Source of the DNA: Pseudobdellovibrionaceae bacterium
Lineage (GTDB): Bacteria > Bdellovibrionota > Bdellovibrionia > Bdellovibrionales > JAMPXM01
Reading direction: 5' to 3'
Length of the DNA: 9,201 nt
Assembly: GCA_016791465.1 (NCBI GenBank)
Contig: JAEUWE010000129.1
Span: 1-9,201, forward strand
Each line of letters starts with the position of its first letter. The stretch's first letter is position 1. Below, piece after piece: positions 1 to 5,754 of this stretch. The notes under the pieces were generated by a model, which worked only from the letters and a program-made list of their open reading frames with translations, did not search any database and was not told the DNA's origin. The translations under genes were made by a program, and so were the position numbers.

Positions 1-206
1 ATTTGGCGGTAGGCGATTTTACCTTCGGAGCGGTCGAGAAACTGAAGGGGGCCGAGCCTGCGATCAAAATCCAATTCATCGGCATCAAGTGCCTCTGAAA
101 TCGCAAGGCGAAGTCGAGCGCGCTTGTGCCAGAGGTATCCAGCCGCGAGAACGATCGCGATGACAATGAAGATAAGGACCGGGAGAAAGGCCGGAAGCGT
201 GCTCAC
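1..206 (-). CDS. Partial membrane-anchored protein of unknown function (N-terminal end)
   Basis: On the minus strand a GTG at 206-204 opens a frame that stays open to the window edge (68 codons visible). An in-frame TAA lies four codons upstream, so the start cannot be much earlier. The first ~24 residues (MSTLPAFLPVLIFIVIAIVL, then AAGY) form a single hydrophobic helix. A basic stretch (HKRARLRL) follows, then an acidic soluble region (ISEALDADELDFDRRLGPLQ). This suggests a type I/III single-pass inner-membrane protein with the body in the cytoplasm by the positive-inside rule. I do not recognise the family. It starts 27 nt after the stop of the four-cysteine gene on the same strand, so the two are probably co-transcribed. 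No good Shine-Dalgarno is visible before the GTG, so the exact start is uncertain. Confidence 0.6.
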   Translation of the reverse strand, partial: MSTLPAFLPVLIFIVIAIVLAAGYLWHKRARLRLAISEALDADELDFDRRLGPLQFLDRSEGKIAYRQ

Positions 207-233
207 TTGTTCAGTTTAAGACGATACCGTGAT

Positions 234-539
234 TTAGTCGATCTCACTCAATCGACAAAACGCCATCGTTCCCGTCAGGTCGTACTGCGCCAGCTGCTCG
301 GCTTTGGTGTGGATTGCCGCATAACCCATCGTGCACTTCATCCGCGTGCGGTCATAATGCCCACAGTCATCACAAAAAAAGGCGAGCTCATAACGAGACA
401 AGTCCCGGGGGTCGACGCGATCGGCTCGAACGCCGCGGCGAACGCGATGCTTGTGGTAAGGGCCAGCACTTGAGTCATGACTGGAGCCGTGGCTTGAGCC
501 TTTGGCCTGTGGTTTTGTTGGATTCATTTTTAAACTCAC
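234..539 (-). CDS. Small four-cysteine (putative metal-binding) conserved hypothetical protein, 101 aa
   Basis: Minus-strand ORF ending in TAA at 236-234. I start it at the GTG at 539-537 because a clear AAGGAG (552-547) sits 7 nt upstream. The ATG four codons later (527) would be 18 nt or more from that site. The N-terminal ~48 residues are polar, low-complexity and basic (SSHGSSHDSS, then HKHRVRRGVR) and probably disordered. The C-terminal half is compact and carries four cysteines: C56-x2-C59 (FFCDDCGHYD), C69 (RMKCTMGY) and C95 (MAFCRLSEID). This is a plausible zinc or Fe-S site. There is no signal peptide or membrane segment. Function is unknown. It diverges from clpB across 45 nt and is followed by the partial membrane gene 27 nt downstream. 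The ORF could be extended further 5', but that would run into clpB coding sequence antisense and is not supported. Confidence 0.65.
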   Translation of the reverse strand: MSLKMNPTKPQAKGSSHGSSHDSSAGPYHKHRVRRGVRADRVDPRDLSRYELAFFCDDCGHYDRTRMKCTMGYAAIHTKAEQLAQYDLTGTMAFCRLSEID

Positions 540-546
540 AGGTCGT

Positions 547-552
547 CTCCTT
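547..552 (-). promoter_or_regulatory. Ribosome binding site deciding a GTG start
   Basis: AAGGAG on the minus strand (CTCCTT on plus), 7 nt before the GTG at 539. It favours the 101-residue start over the ATG at 527. Confidence 0.6.
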
Positions 553-576
553 GACGGGCTCCAGATAAGCCTCATT

Positions 577-585
577 CTTATAGCA
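577..585 (-). promoter_or_regulatory. Candidate extended -10 promoter of the four-cysteine gene, overlapping the clpB start
   Basis: Read on the minus strand, bases 585-577 are TGC followed by TATAAG, a TGn extended -10 with a 5/6 match to TATAAT. No good -35 lies 16-18 nt upstream, which extended -10 promoters tolerate. A transcript from about 570 would have a short leader carrying the AAGGAG at 552-547. The element covers the A of the clpB ATG, so polymerase here would collide with clpB initiation. This is a pattern match only. Confidence 0.35.
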
Positions 586-3185
586 TGAGCGACATCGAAA
601 AGATGACAGTAAAAGCACAAGAAGCAATGCAGGCTGCAGCCAAAATGGCCGAGTCCAAGGGCAACTCTGCTGTTGAGCCAGAGCACCTGCTCTCTCAACT
701 TGTAACGCAGGCCGACGGATTCGTTCCCGGTCTGATCACACAGGCGGGAGGTCAGCTTCCGGGCGTGAAGCGTGATCTTGAGGTGGCTCTTGCCCGGCTT
801 CCGCAGGTGACCGGTAGTGCAAAGCGTGTGGTGGCGAGTCAACGCCTTGTTCAGCTTTTCAATCGAGCTGAAGTCGAGGCTCGCGCGCTGGGCGATGAGT
901 ACATCTCGACTGAGCACTTCCTCCTCGCCGTCCTCTCTGAAGGGGCGGCGCCCGATATCGCGAAACTATTTAAAAATAACGGCCTGACTCGAAACAAAGT
1001 CGAGGAGGCCGTTAATAAAATGCGTGGTGGTCGCAAGATCACGGACGACTCACCGGAGGGCACGATGGATGCGCTGAAAAAATATGCCCGCGATCTTACG
1101 CAAGTGGCGAACGATGGGAAGCTTGATCCGGTGATTGGCCGCGATGAAGAAATTCGCCGCGTGATCCAGGTGCTCTCGCGTCGAACAAAGAATAACCCGG
1201 TGCTGATTGGCGAACCTGGTGTCGGCAAAACAGCCATCGCCGAGGGCTTGGCGCTTCGAATTGTTAAAGGCGATGTGCCGGAAACACTCAAAGGCAAGAA
1301 ACTCATGTCGCTCGATATGGGTGCGCTGATCGCCGGTGCCAAATACCGCGGAGAATTCGAAGACCGCTTGAAGGCTGTGATCAAAGAGGTCACCGATGCG
1401 GCTGGAGAGATCGTTCTGTTTATCGATGAGTTGCACACCCTGGTTGGCGCCGGGAAAAGCGACGGAGCGATGGATGCAAGTCAGCTTTTGAAGCCTGCAC
1501 TTGCGCGCGGTGAGCTACGTTGTATTGGCGCCACAACTCTCGATGAGTATCAGAAGTACATTGAAAAAGACGCCGCTCTTGAGCGTCGATTCCAACAGGT
1601 CATGGTCAACGAGCCGTCGATCGAGGATGCGATCACGATTTTGCGGGGTCTGAAAGAAAAATACGAAGTTCATCACGGTGTGCGGATTCGCGATTCAGCG
1701 CTGATTGCAGCGGTGAAGCTTTCCAGCCGCTACATCACCTCGCGCTTTCTTCCAGATAAAGCGATTGATCTGATGGATGAGGCGGCAAGCCGGCTTTCAA
1801 TTGAAATCGGCAGCGTTCCTGCCGAGGTCGACTCGCTTGAGCGCGAGCGCATGCAGCTTCAAGTGGAGCGCGAGGCTCTGCGCCGTGAAAAAGATGAGGC
1901 CAGTCAGGACCGCCTTGAGTTGATCGAAGAGGAACTCTCTGGAATCAGCGATAAAATCACAAAGCTTCGTGCCCAGTGGGAGTCGGAGAAAAAAGGCATC
2001 AACGAGTTGAAAGACACCAAAGAGAAAATCGATGCTGTTCGCGTTGAGATCGATCGCGCCGAGCGATCGGGGCAACTCGAAAAGGCGGCGGAGCTGAAGT
2101 ATGGAAAGCTTCCCGATCTTGAGAAACGGCTGAAGGCGCTGAACGACGCTGCCGAAAAGGCGCCGACGGTCGAGGGCCGTATGCTTCGCGAAGAGGTCGG
2201 TCCTGAAGAGATCGCCGAGGTTGTTGCCAAGTGGACCGGAATTCCGGTGAACCGCATGCTGCAAAGCGATCAAGAGCGTCTTCTTCATATGGAAGACTCG
2301 CTTCGAAAACGCGTTGTTGGTCAGGATCACGCACTCACTGTTGTGGCCGATGCGATTCGCCGAGCTCGCGCTGAAATTTCAGATCCCAATCGTCCGATCG
2401 GAACGTTCTTCTTCTTAGGACCAACCGGCGTCGGAAAGACTGAAACAGTCAAAGCGGTTGCTGAGTTTCTGTTCGATACCGATCAGGCCGTGATTCGCAT
2501 CGATATGAGCGAGTACATGGAGAAACATGCGGTCGCCCGACTGATCGGAGCGCCTCCGGGCTATGTCGGTTACGAAGAGGGCGGGCAGCTCACCGAGCAA
2601 GTGCGCCGCAAGCCGTACTCCGTTGTGCTTCTCGACGAGGTTGAAAAAGCGCATCCCGATGTTTTCAACATCCTTCTTCAGGTATTGGATGATGGCCGCT
2701 TGACTGATGGGCAAGGGCGAACTGTGGATTTCAAGAACACAGTCCTCGTTATGACTTCCAACATCGGTTCGCATGCGATCATGGATCCCGATCTTTCGCC
2801 TGAAAAGCGCGAGGCGACAATCCAAGAGGCGCTCCGCGGGCACTTCCGTCCCGAGTTCCTCAATCGCATCGACGAGACCGTGATCTTCAATCGCCTGCAG
2901 CCAGAACAGTTGAGCAGCATCGTGACCATTCAGCTCGATCAGGTGATCCGTCGCTTGGCCGACAAGAAAGTGGAGCTTGAGTTCACTCCCGAGGCTCGCA
3001 AGTGGCTCGCGACCAAGGGCTACGATCCAGTGTTTGGTGCGCGTCCGTTGAAACGTGTCGTACAGTCTGAAGTTCTCAATCCTCTGGCCAAGGACCTGAT
3101 CGGTGGTGCGATCAAGTCGGGCGAGAAGATTTTTGTTGAACTGAAGAACGACAAGATCGCGTTTCGATCCGAAGCTGTGCACTAG
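585..3185 (+). CDS. clpB: ATP-dependent chaperone/disaggregase ClpB
   Basis: Hsp100 AAA+ disaggregase. It forms hexameric cytoplasmic rings that, with DnaK/DnaJ/GrpE, pull polypeptides out of aggregates. At 866 residues it has the usual full ClpB length. Clp N-domain about 1-150. NBD1 has Walker A GEPGVGKT (209-216), pore-loop KYRGEFE (Tyr254), Walker B VLFIDE (277-282) and arginine-finger region ERRF (333-336). The coiled-coil middle domain runs about 410-525 and separates ClpB from ClpA/ClpC. NBD2 has Walker A GPTGVGKT (612-619), pore-loop GYVGYEEGG (Tyr663), Walker B VLLDE (681-685) and sensor-2 GAR (818-820). No ClpP-docking IGF/L loop was noticed. The chosen start gives MSDIEKMTVKAQEA, the usual ClpB N-terminus; its Shine-Dalgarno is weak. 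A second ATG at 603 (Met7) is possible but less family-like. No CIRCE element or clear sigma32 promoter was seen upstream, and any promoter must lie inside the divergent gene. Confidence 0.97.
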   Translation: MSDIEKMTVKAQEAMQAAAKMAESKGNSAVEPEHLLSQLVTQADGFVPGLITQAGGQLPGVKRDLEVALARLPQVTGSAKRVVASQRLVQLFNRAEVEARALGDEYISTEHFLLAVLSEGAAPDIAKLFKNNGLTRNKVEEAVNKMRGGRKITDDSPEGTMDALKKYARDLTQVANDGKLDPVIGRDEEIRRVIQVLSRRTKNNPVLIGEPGVGKTAIAEGLALRIVKGDVPETLKGKKLMSLDMGALIAGAKYRGEFEDRLKAVIKEVTDAAGEIVLFIDELHTLVGAGKSDGAMDASQLLKPALARGELRCIGATTLDEYQKYIEKDAALERRFQQVMVNEPSIEDAITILRGLKEKYEVHHGVRIRDSALIAAVKLSSRYITSRFLPDKAIDLMDEAASRLSIEIGSVPAEVDSLERERMQLQVEREALRREKDEASQDRLELIEEELSGISDKITKLRAQWESEKKGINELKDTKEKIDAVRVEIDRAERSGQLEKAAELKYGKLPDLEKRLKALNDAAEKAPTVEGRMLREEVGPEEIAEVVAKWTGIPVNRMLQSDQERLLHMEDSLRKRVVGQDHALTVVADAIRRARAEISDPNRPIGTFFFLGPTGVGKTETVKAVAEFLFDTDQAVIRIDMSEYMEKHAVARLIGAPPGYVGYEEGGQLTEQVRRKPYSVVLLDEVEKAHPDVFNILLQVLDDGRLTDGQGRTVDFKNTVLVMTSNIGSHAIMDPDLSPEKREATIQEALRGHFRPEFLNRIDETVIFNRLQPEQLSSIVTIQLDQVIRRLADKKVELEFTPEARKWLATKGYDPVFGARPLKRVVQSEVLNPLAKDLIGGAIKSGEKIFVELKNDKIAFRSEAVH

Positions 3186-3402
3186 AACTGACCGCCAGAG
3201 TTAACGAAGGACTGTTGGTCGGCCACGTGGCGCAACAGTTCCACAACATTCGCTCGAGTGCGCCATATGCATTGCTCGTTCCCGAATCGTCTTTGGCCTC
3301 TTGTGCTCGCCGCCATTCACACCCCTAAATCGATATTAGGTCTCAATATGAGTCGCTTAATTAAGCTCAACAGGTCTTCGTTTTAATCCGATAAAATGGG
3401 CT
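3186..3402. other. Intergenic gap between clpB and the AT-rich insert
   Basis: 217 bases without a supported gene. The first ~140 bases keep host-like composition and contain the inverted repeat at 3211-3239. A plus-strand frame through the clpB stop region (from 3185, ending TAA near 3328) stays open for about 48 codons with host-like codons (for example EGLLVGHVAQQFHNIRSSAP). It has no convincing start and could be a remnant of a gene truncated by insertion, or chance. From about 3325 the DNA becomes AT-rich. There is a short inverted repeat CCTAA / TTAGG with a 7-nt loop around 3324-3340, and a TTAATTAA stretch near 3357-3364. The promoter for the 3403 gene presumably lies here, but no good -35/-10 pair stands out. 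Confidence 0.5.
3211..3239 (+). terminator. Imperfect stem-loop after clpB; possible terminator or transcript-end structure
   Basis: Arms ACTGTTG (3211-3217) and CAACAGT (3233-3239) pair perfectly. Inside them lies the palindrome GCCACGTGGC (3222-3231), which can form a 3-bp GCC/GGC extension with an ACGT loop. A small asymmetric internal loop separates the two parts. It lies 25 nt after the clpB stop. No T-tract follows (the next bases are TCCACAACA), so it is not a canonical rho-independent terminator. It may stabilise the mRNA 3' end, or be a protein-binding inverted repeat. Confidence 0.35.
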
Positions 3403-4089
3403 ATGGCCTGGAACTTCCGTAGAAGTATAAAGCTCGGACCCGTTAGGGTGAATCTGTCCAAATCGGGAGTAGGCGCAAGCATTGGTGTAAAGGGATACCG
3501 AAAGGGTATTGATGCCAATGGGAGAGAATACACTCATACAAGCATCCCAGGTACTGGCATCTACAATCGTTCATACAATAAAAAGCCTAGGTTGGACGAT
3601 GCCGATCTAAATTCAAATGAGTACAAAAGGCTAAACGGCGCTGGCAGGTTTACGATTGCACTTATCCTAGGCGCCTTCTTTTTCATTTGGATCGCTGGCG
3701 AATCGTTCTGGTTTGCTTTTGTCATATGTGCAGGTGCAGCTGTTTTATCTGGCGCGTTCTCTAATCAAAAAATGTACGACACCTATGTCAGAAGCGATGG
3801 ATCTGAGGCTGATGAAATTGACACCACAAAATTAGAAGAAGAGTTGGCCCGACTTGAAGCCCTAGAAGAGTCAGAAAGCCATTCACCTTTCGCTGTATTT
3901 GGGCTTAACGAAAACTGCAGTAGAAAAGATTTAGACCGTGCTTTTAGAAACAAAATTAAACTTTATCATCCTGATAAACTTGAGAATTTAGGACCAGAGC
4001 TTAAAGATCTTGGCCAACAAAAATCGAAAGAAATAAACGAGGCTTATGGAAAATGCGTTAAAATTCTTCAACTACAAAAGTCTGCTTAA
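3403..4089 (+). CDS. DUF4236-type membrane protein with C-terminal J domain
   Basis: 228 residues in three parts. Residues 1-60 (MAWNFRRSIKLGPVRVNLSK, then SGVGASIGVKG and IPGTGIYNRS) match the DUF4236 pattern, a short domain of unknown function. Residues about 82-119 are strongly hydrophobic and form two membrane helices or a hairpin (FTIALILGAFFFIWIA; SFWFAFVICAGAAVLSGAF). An acidic Glu-rich linker (about 133-158) follows. Residues 161-224 form a J domain: SPFAVFGL opening, helix II FRNKIKLY, the HPD motif at 189-191, then helix III SKEINEAYGKCVKIL. HPD is the motif that stimulates DnaK-type ATPases, so a membrane-tethered DnaK co-chaperone is inferred. Zn-finger and C-terminal substrate domains of classical DnaJ are absent. 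The ATG at 3403 gives the family N-terminus; its Shine-Dalgarno is weak. The next gene starts inside its last 44 nt, implying translational coupling. Codon use is unlike the flanks. Confidence 0.85.
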   Translation: MAWNFRRSIKLGPVRVNLSKSGVGASIGVKGYRKGIDANGREYTHTSIPGTGIYNRSYNKKPRLDDADLNSNEYKRLNGAGRFTIALILGAFFFIWIAGESFWFAFVICAGAAVLSGAFSNQKMYDTYVRSDGSEADEIDTTKLEEELARLEALEESESHSPFAVFGLNENCSRKDLDRAFRNKIKLYHPDKLENLGPELKDLGQQKSKEINEAYGKCVKILQLQKSA

Positions 4090-5338
4090 GATAGATAGTT
4101 TTGAAACTAGTGACTTACGCCATCGATTTCATGAATTGGCAGGCGTGTTATTGAATCAGACTCTCCTAGAGGTTAATAAGAGCAAGTATAGAATATGCGA
4201 GATCGAATTTTACGTTCACTCCGATGCTCACCGAGATCCCTATGCTCATCAGCATCCAGAACAATTAAAATTCGGCACTTGGTATTTTCACCAACTCAAA
4301 ACAAAAATAGGATATTCATTCAAGGGTGGAAATTATAAGGGCCTAGATATTACCCTAGGTGACGGCAAGAGCTTTGTTGGTATACTGATCCGTAGCATTG
4401 AATCCTCTGGCGAACGAATAGATGGACCATCTTTAGTGGTCGATGAAATCCTCAATTGTCTTAAGATCGACTCTGTCGCTGAAGCTGCGACATCCAATGA
4501 ACATCGAGTATCATTGATCTTTGAACCATCGCTTGAGTCTCAAGAGTTTTTTATGGGGCCAAGAGTAGGCCTATATCCGACCGCCCAAAACGAAGAGATC
4601 AGTCTTCAGTTTCTATTTATGCCATTTAGATATATCACCCAGCCAGCAAAAACTAAAAAGGGCAAAGCTCTCTTATTTCTGCACCAAGCGAGTCTTTACG
4701 GAATGGATAAGGCTGTTGAGCGAATCGGAGTTCGTGAGGCAGAGGCCAAAAAATATTTGAACTGGTTCGAGAAAGGCTTGAAGGAAAACATTGTAGATTT
4801 GCAATTTGGCGAAAAAATCGCAGAGCAATGCACATTCTTTGGCGCACACTGCGCTCATTATAATTCAGACTCATCGGACGAAGCTGCCGAAGTGACACCA
4901 GAACAGCTTCACGAAATGGCCGTGACGGCATTTAGAGAAGGCGATCAAGAGCAGCTAAAATGTCTTTGTGACTTAGGCGTTGAATCCTGCGGAAATAGAG
5001 ATTTTGGGCTAGAGTTTTTGAAGCTACGAGGCATCTACCATGCTCAAAGTGGTGATCTGTTAAATGCCCGAAAGGATTTTTTATCTGTTCTGGAAGTAAT
5101 ACCTAGCGATGAAATCGCATTCACAAACTATATTACAGCCTGCCTAGAGGCAGAAGATCGCACCTCGGTGCTTCAAGCGATTCGGTTGTTCTATCCCACC
5201 TTTGATGATGCAACCAAATTGAGGGTTTTGGACTCAATTAAAGAGGCAATTAATGTTGGAACTTTGAGTGTTGAGGAATTGCCGAAAAAATTAATAGCAG
5301 ACCAGGCCCAATTTTTGAAAATTAAAAGAGCTGTATAA
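4046..5338 (+). CDS. Uncharacterised protein with AAG/MPG-like DNA-glycosylase motifs and a TPR-like C-terminus
   Basis: 430 residues, no signal peptide or membrane segment. Residues 30-195 follow the motif order of the alkyladenine/methylpurine DNA glycosylase (AAG) family: CEIEFY (51-56; AAG VETEAY), DPYAH (64-68; DEAAH), GTWYFH (77-82; GTLYVY), GLDIT (99-103; MNIS region), GILIRSIES (112-120; VLLRALEP), IDGPSLVVDEIL (125-136; SGPSKL), GPRVGLY (171-177; ARVGV). By this alignment the catalytic Glu is kept (E54), as are Tyr56, His68 and Arg116. The base-stacking Tyr159 of human AAG becomes His82 and Asn169 becomes Asp101. Residues about 285-400 are helical, with one reasonable tetratricopeptide-like unit (about 325-356, KLRGIYHAQSGDLLNARKDF). 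It overlaps the J-domain gene by 44 nt. The ATG at 4046 follows GAGG (4039-4042) at a short spacing, and no later ATG fits. The glycosylase link is my motif alignment; activity and substrate are unknown. Confidence 0.75.
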   Translation: MENALKFFNYKSLLKIDSFETSDLRHRFHELAGVLLNQTLLEVNKSKYRICEIEFYVHSDAHRDPYAHQHPEQLKFGTWYFHQLKTKIGYSFKGGNYKGLDITLGDGKSFVGILIRSIESSGERIDGPSLVVDEILNCLKIDSVAEAATSNEHRVSLIFEPSLESQEFFMGPRVGLYPTAQNEEISLQFLFMPFRYITQPAKTKKGKALLFLHQASLYGMDKAVERIGVREAEAKKYLNWFEKGLKENIVDLQFGEKIAEQCTFFGAHCAHYNSDSSDEAAEVTPEQLHEMAVTAFREGDQEQLKCLCDLGVESCGNRDFGLEFLKLRGIYHAQSGDLLNARKDFLSVLEVIPSDEIAFTNYITACLEAEDRTSVLQAIRLFYPTFDDATKLRVLDSIKEAINVGTLSVEELPKKLIADQAQFLKIKRAV

Positions 5339-5374
5339 AGAAGTCCCCAATATGTGTGTGTCCCACTGATCGTT

Positions 5375-5380
5375 AGGAGG
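5375..5380 (+). promoter_or_regulatory. Consensus Shine-Dalgarno supporting a GTG-started small ORF
   Basis: AGGAGG, 5 nt before the GTG at 5386. It is the strongest ribosome site in the AT-rich segment and the main argument that the 63-codon ORF is real. Confidence 0.6.
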
Positions 5381-5385
5381 CTCGT

Positions 5386-5577
5386 GTGGAAAAGAAGAAA
5401 CAGATTGGCAACCCAACAAGTGAGGCATCGTTGGGAGACCAGTTACTCCCACCGATTTCAAATGCTCTGAAGCGAAAACTAGCGGACGAGCTGGAGAAGC
5501 CACCAATACCCTCAAGTGCACTGGGGTCCTTTATTAGGGACAAGCTATTGAAGATAGTTGGAAGATACCGGATCTGA
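5386..5577 (+). CDS. Small hypothetical protein, 63 aa
   Basis: GTG start with AGGAGG 5 nt upstream; stop TGA at 5575-5577. The product is hydrophilic and basic (MEKKKQIGNPTSEASLGDQL at the start, ALKRKLADELEK mid-protein, RDKLLKIVGRYRI at the end). It has no cysteines, no membrane helix and no signal peptide. Two short amphipathic helices are likely (about 24-36 and 48-60). I do not recognise it. It starts 47 nt after the glycosylase-like gene and shares that segment's codon use (CTA, ATA, AGA, AGG), so it may be the third gene of the same transcript. Alternatively it is the 5' stub of a longer gene broken before the rib operon. No close homology is claimed. Confidence 0.5.
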   Translation: MEKKKQIGNPTSEASLGDQLLPPISNALKRKLADELEKPPIPSSALGSFIRDKLLKIVGRYRI

Positions 5578-5754
5578 ATCCGTTGTCCCGAGAGCTTGAG
5601 GGGCGCATCTTGCTGCACAGCGAGCAGTGTCAAATATGTCAGCTGCTTTATCCTCTGAAGAACTTGTCGCAAGGCGCTGCTGTTGGAGATAGTCGGGGAT
5701 TTGACCTCGGCAGCCGGCGGCCTCATAGTGCGGGCGAGAAGGAAACGCGCCCCT
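5578..5754. other. Gap before ribE: no supported gene, possible decayed ORF
   Basis: 177 bases. Short open stretches exist in several frames: a TTG-started frame from 5583 with a CQIC motif, an ATG frame at 5636 that stops after 18 codons, and a TTG-started frame from 5683 that reads straight into ribE. None has a Shine-Dalgarno. A small inverted repeat CGGAT/ATCCG (5569-5582) straddles the preceding TGA. I see no FMN riboswitch (RFN) conserved boxes. The only regulatory candidate is the promoter-like pair at 5701-5729. Confidence 0.45.
5701..5729 (+). promoter_or_regulatory. Candidate sigma70 promoter of the riboflavin operon
   Basis: TTGACC (5701-5706, 5/6 to TTGACA) and CATAGT (5724-5729, 4/6 to TATAAT) are separated by exactly 17 bp. 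Transcription would start near 5736, giving a very short leader of about 20 nt that begins at the ribE ribosome site (AAGGA, 5739-5743). Such a leader has no room for an RFN riboswitch. This is a pattern match only. Confidence 0.4.

Larger units (their letters stand above)
3340..5580. other. AT-rich, probably horizontally acquired segment between clpB and the riboflavin operon
   Basis: Base composition and codon use differ from both flanks. As extremes by hand count, the 60 bases from 3901 hold 20 G/C, against 40 in the 60 bases from 2161 inside clpB. Genes in this segment use AGA, ATA, TTA, CTA and AAA freely, while clpB, ribE, ribBA and ribH favour GC-ending codons and CGC/CGT. It carries the DUF4236/J-domain gene, the glycosylase-like gene and the small ORF at 5386. 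No integrase, transposase, tRNA or clear flanking direct repeats are visible, so the boundaries are approximate and the mode of entry unknown. Confidence 0.6.

Noticed and set aside
126..473. 115-codon plus-strand frame opposite the minus-strand genes
   Set aside because: Arg/Lys/Asp-rich nonsense composition; it is the shadow of the partial membrane gene and the four-cysteine gene, whose reading makes better proteins.
551..584. TTGACG (551-556) and TATAGC/TTATAG (578-584) as a clpB promoter
   Set aside because: Spacing is 21-22 bp, too long, and transcription would start inside the coding region.
2415..3182. 255-codon minus-strand frame inside clpB
   Set aside because: Antisense of the strongly conserved NBD2 coding region; such long shadows are common in GC-biased genes.
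3396..3405. ATG at 3396 as start of the DUF4236 gene
   Set aside because: It is in a different frame; the ATG at 3403 gives the family-like MAWNFRRSIKLGP.
5683..5754. 24-codon N-terminal extension of ribE from a TTG
   Set aside because: Riboflavin synthases begin at MFSGIVE; the TTG lacks a ribosome site and would place the candidate promoter inside the gene.
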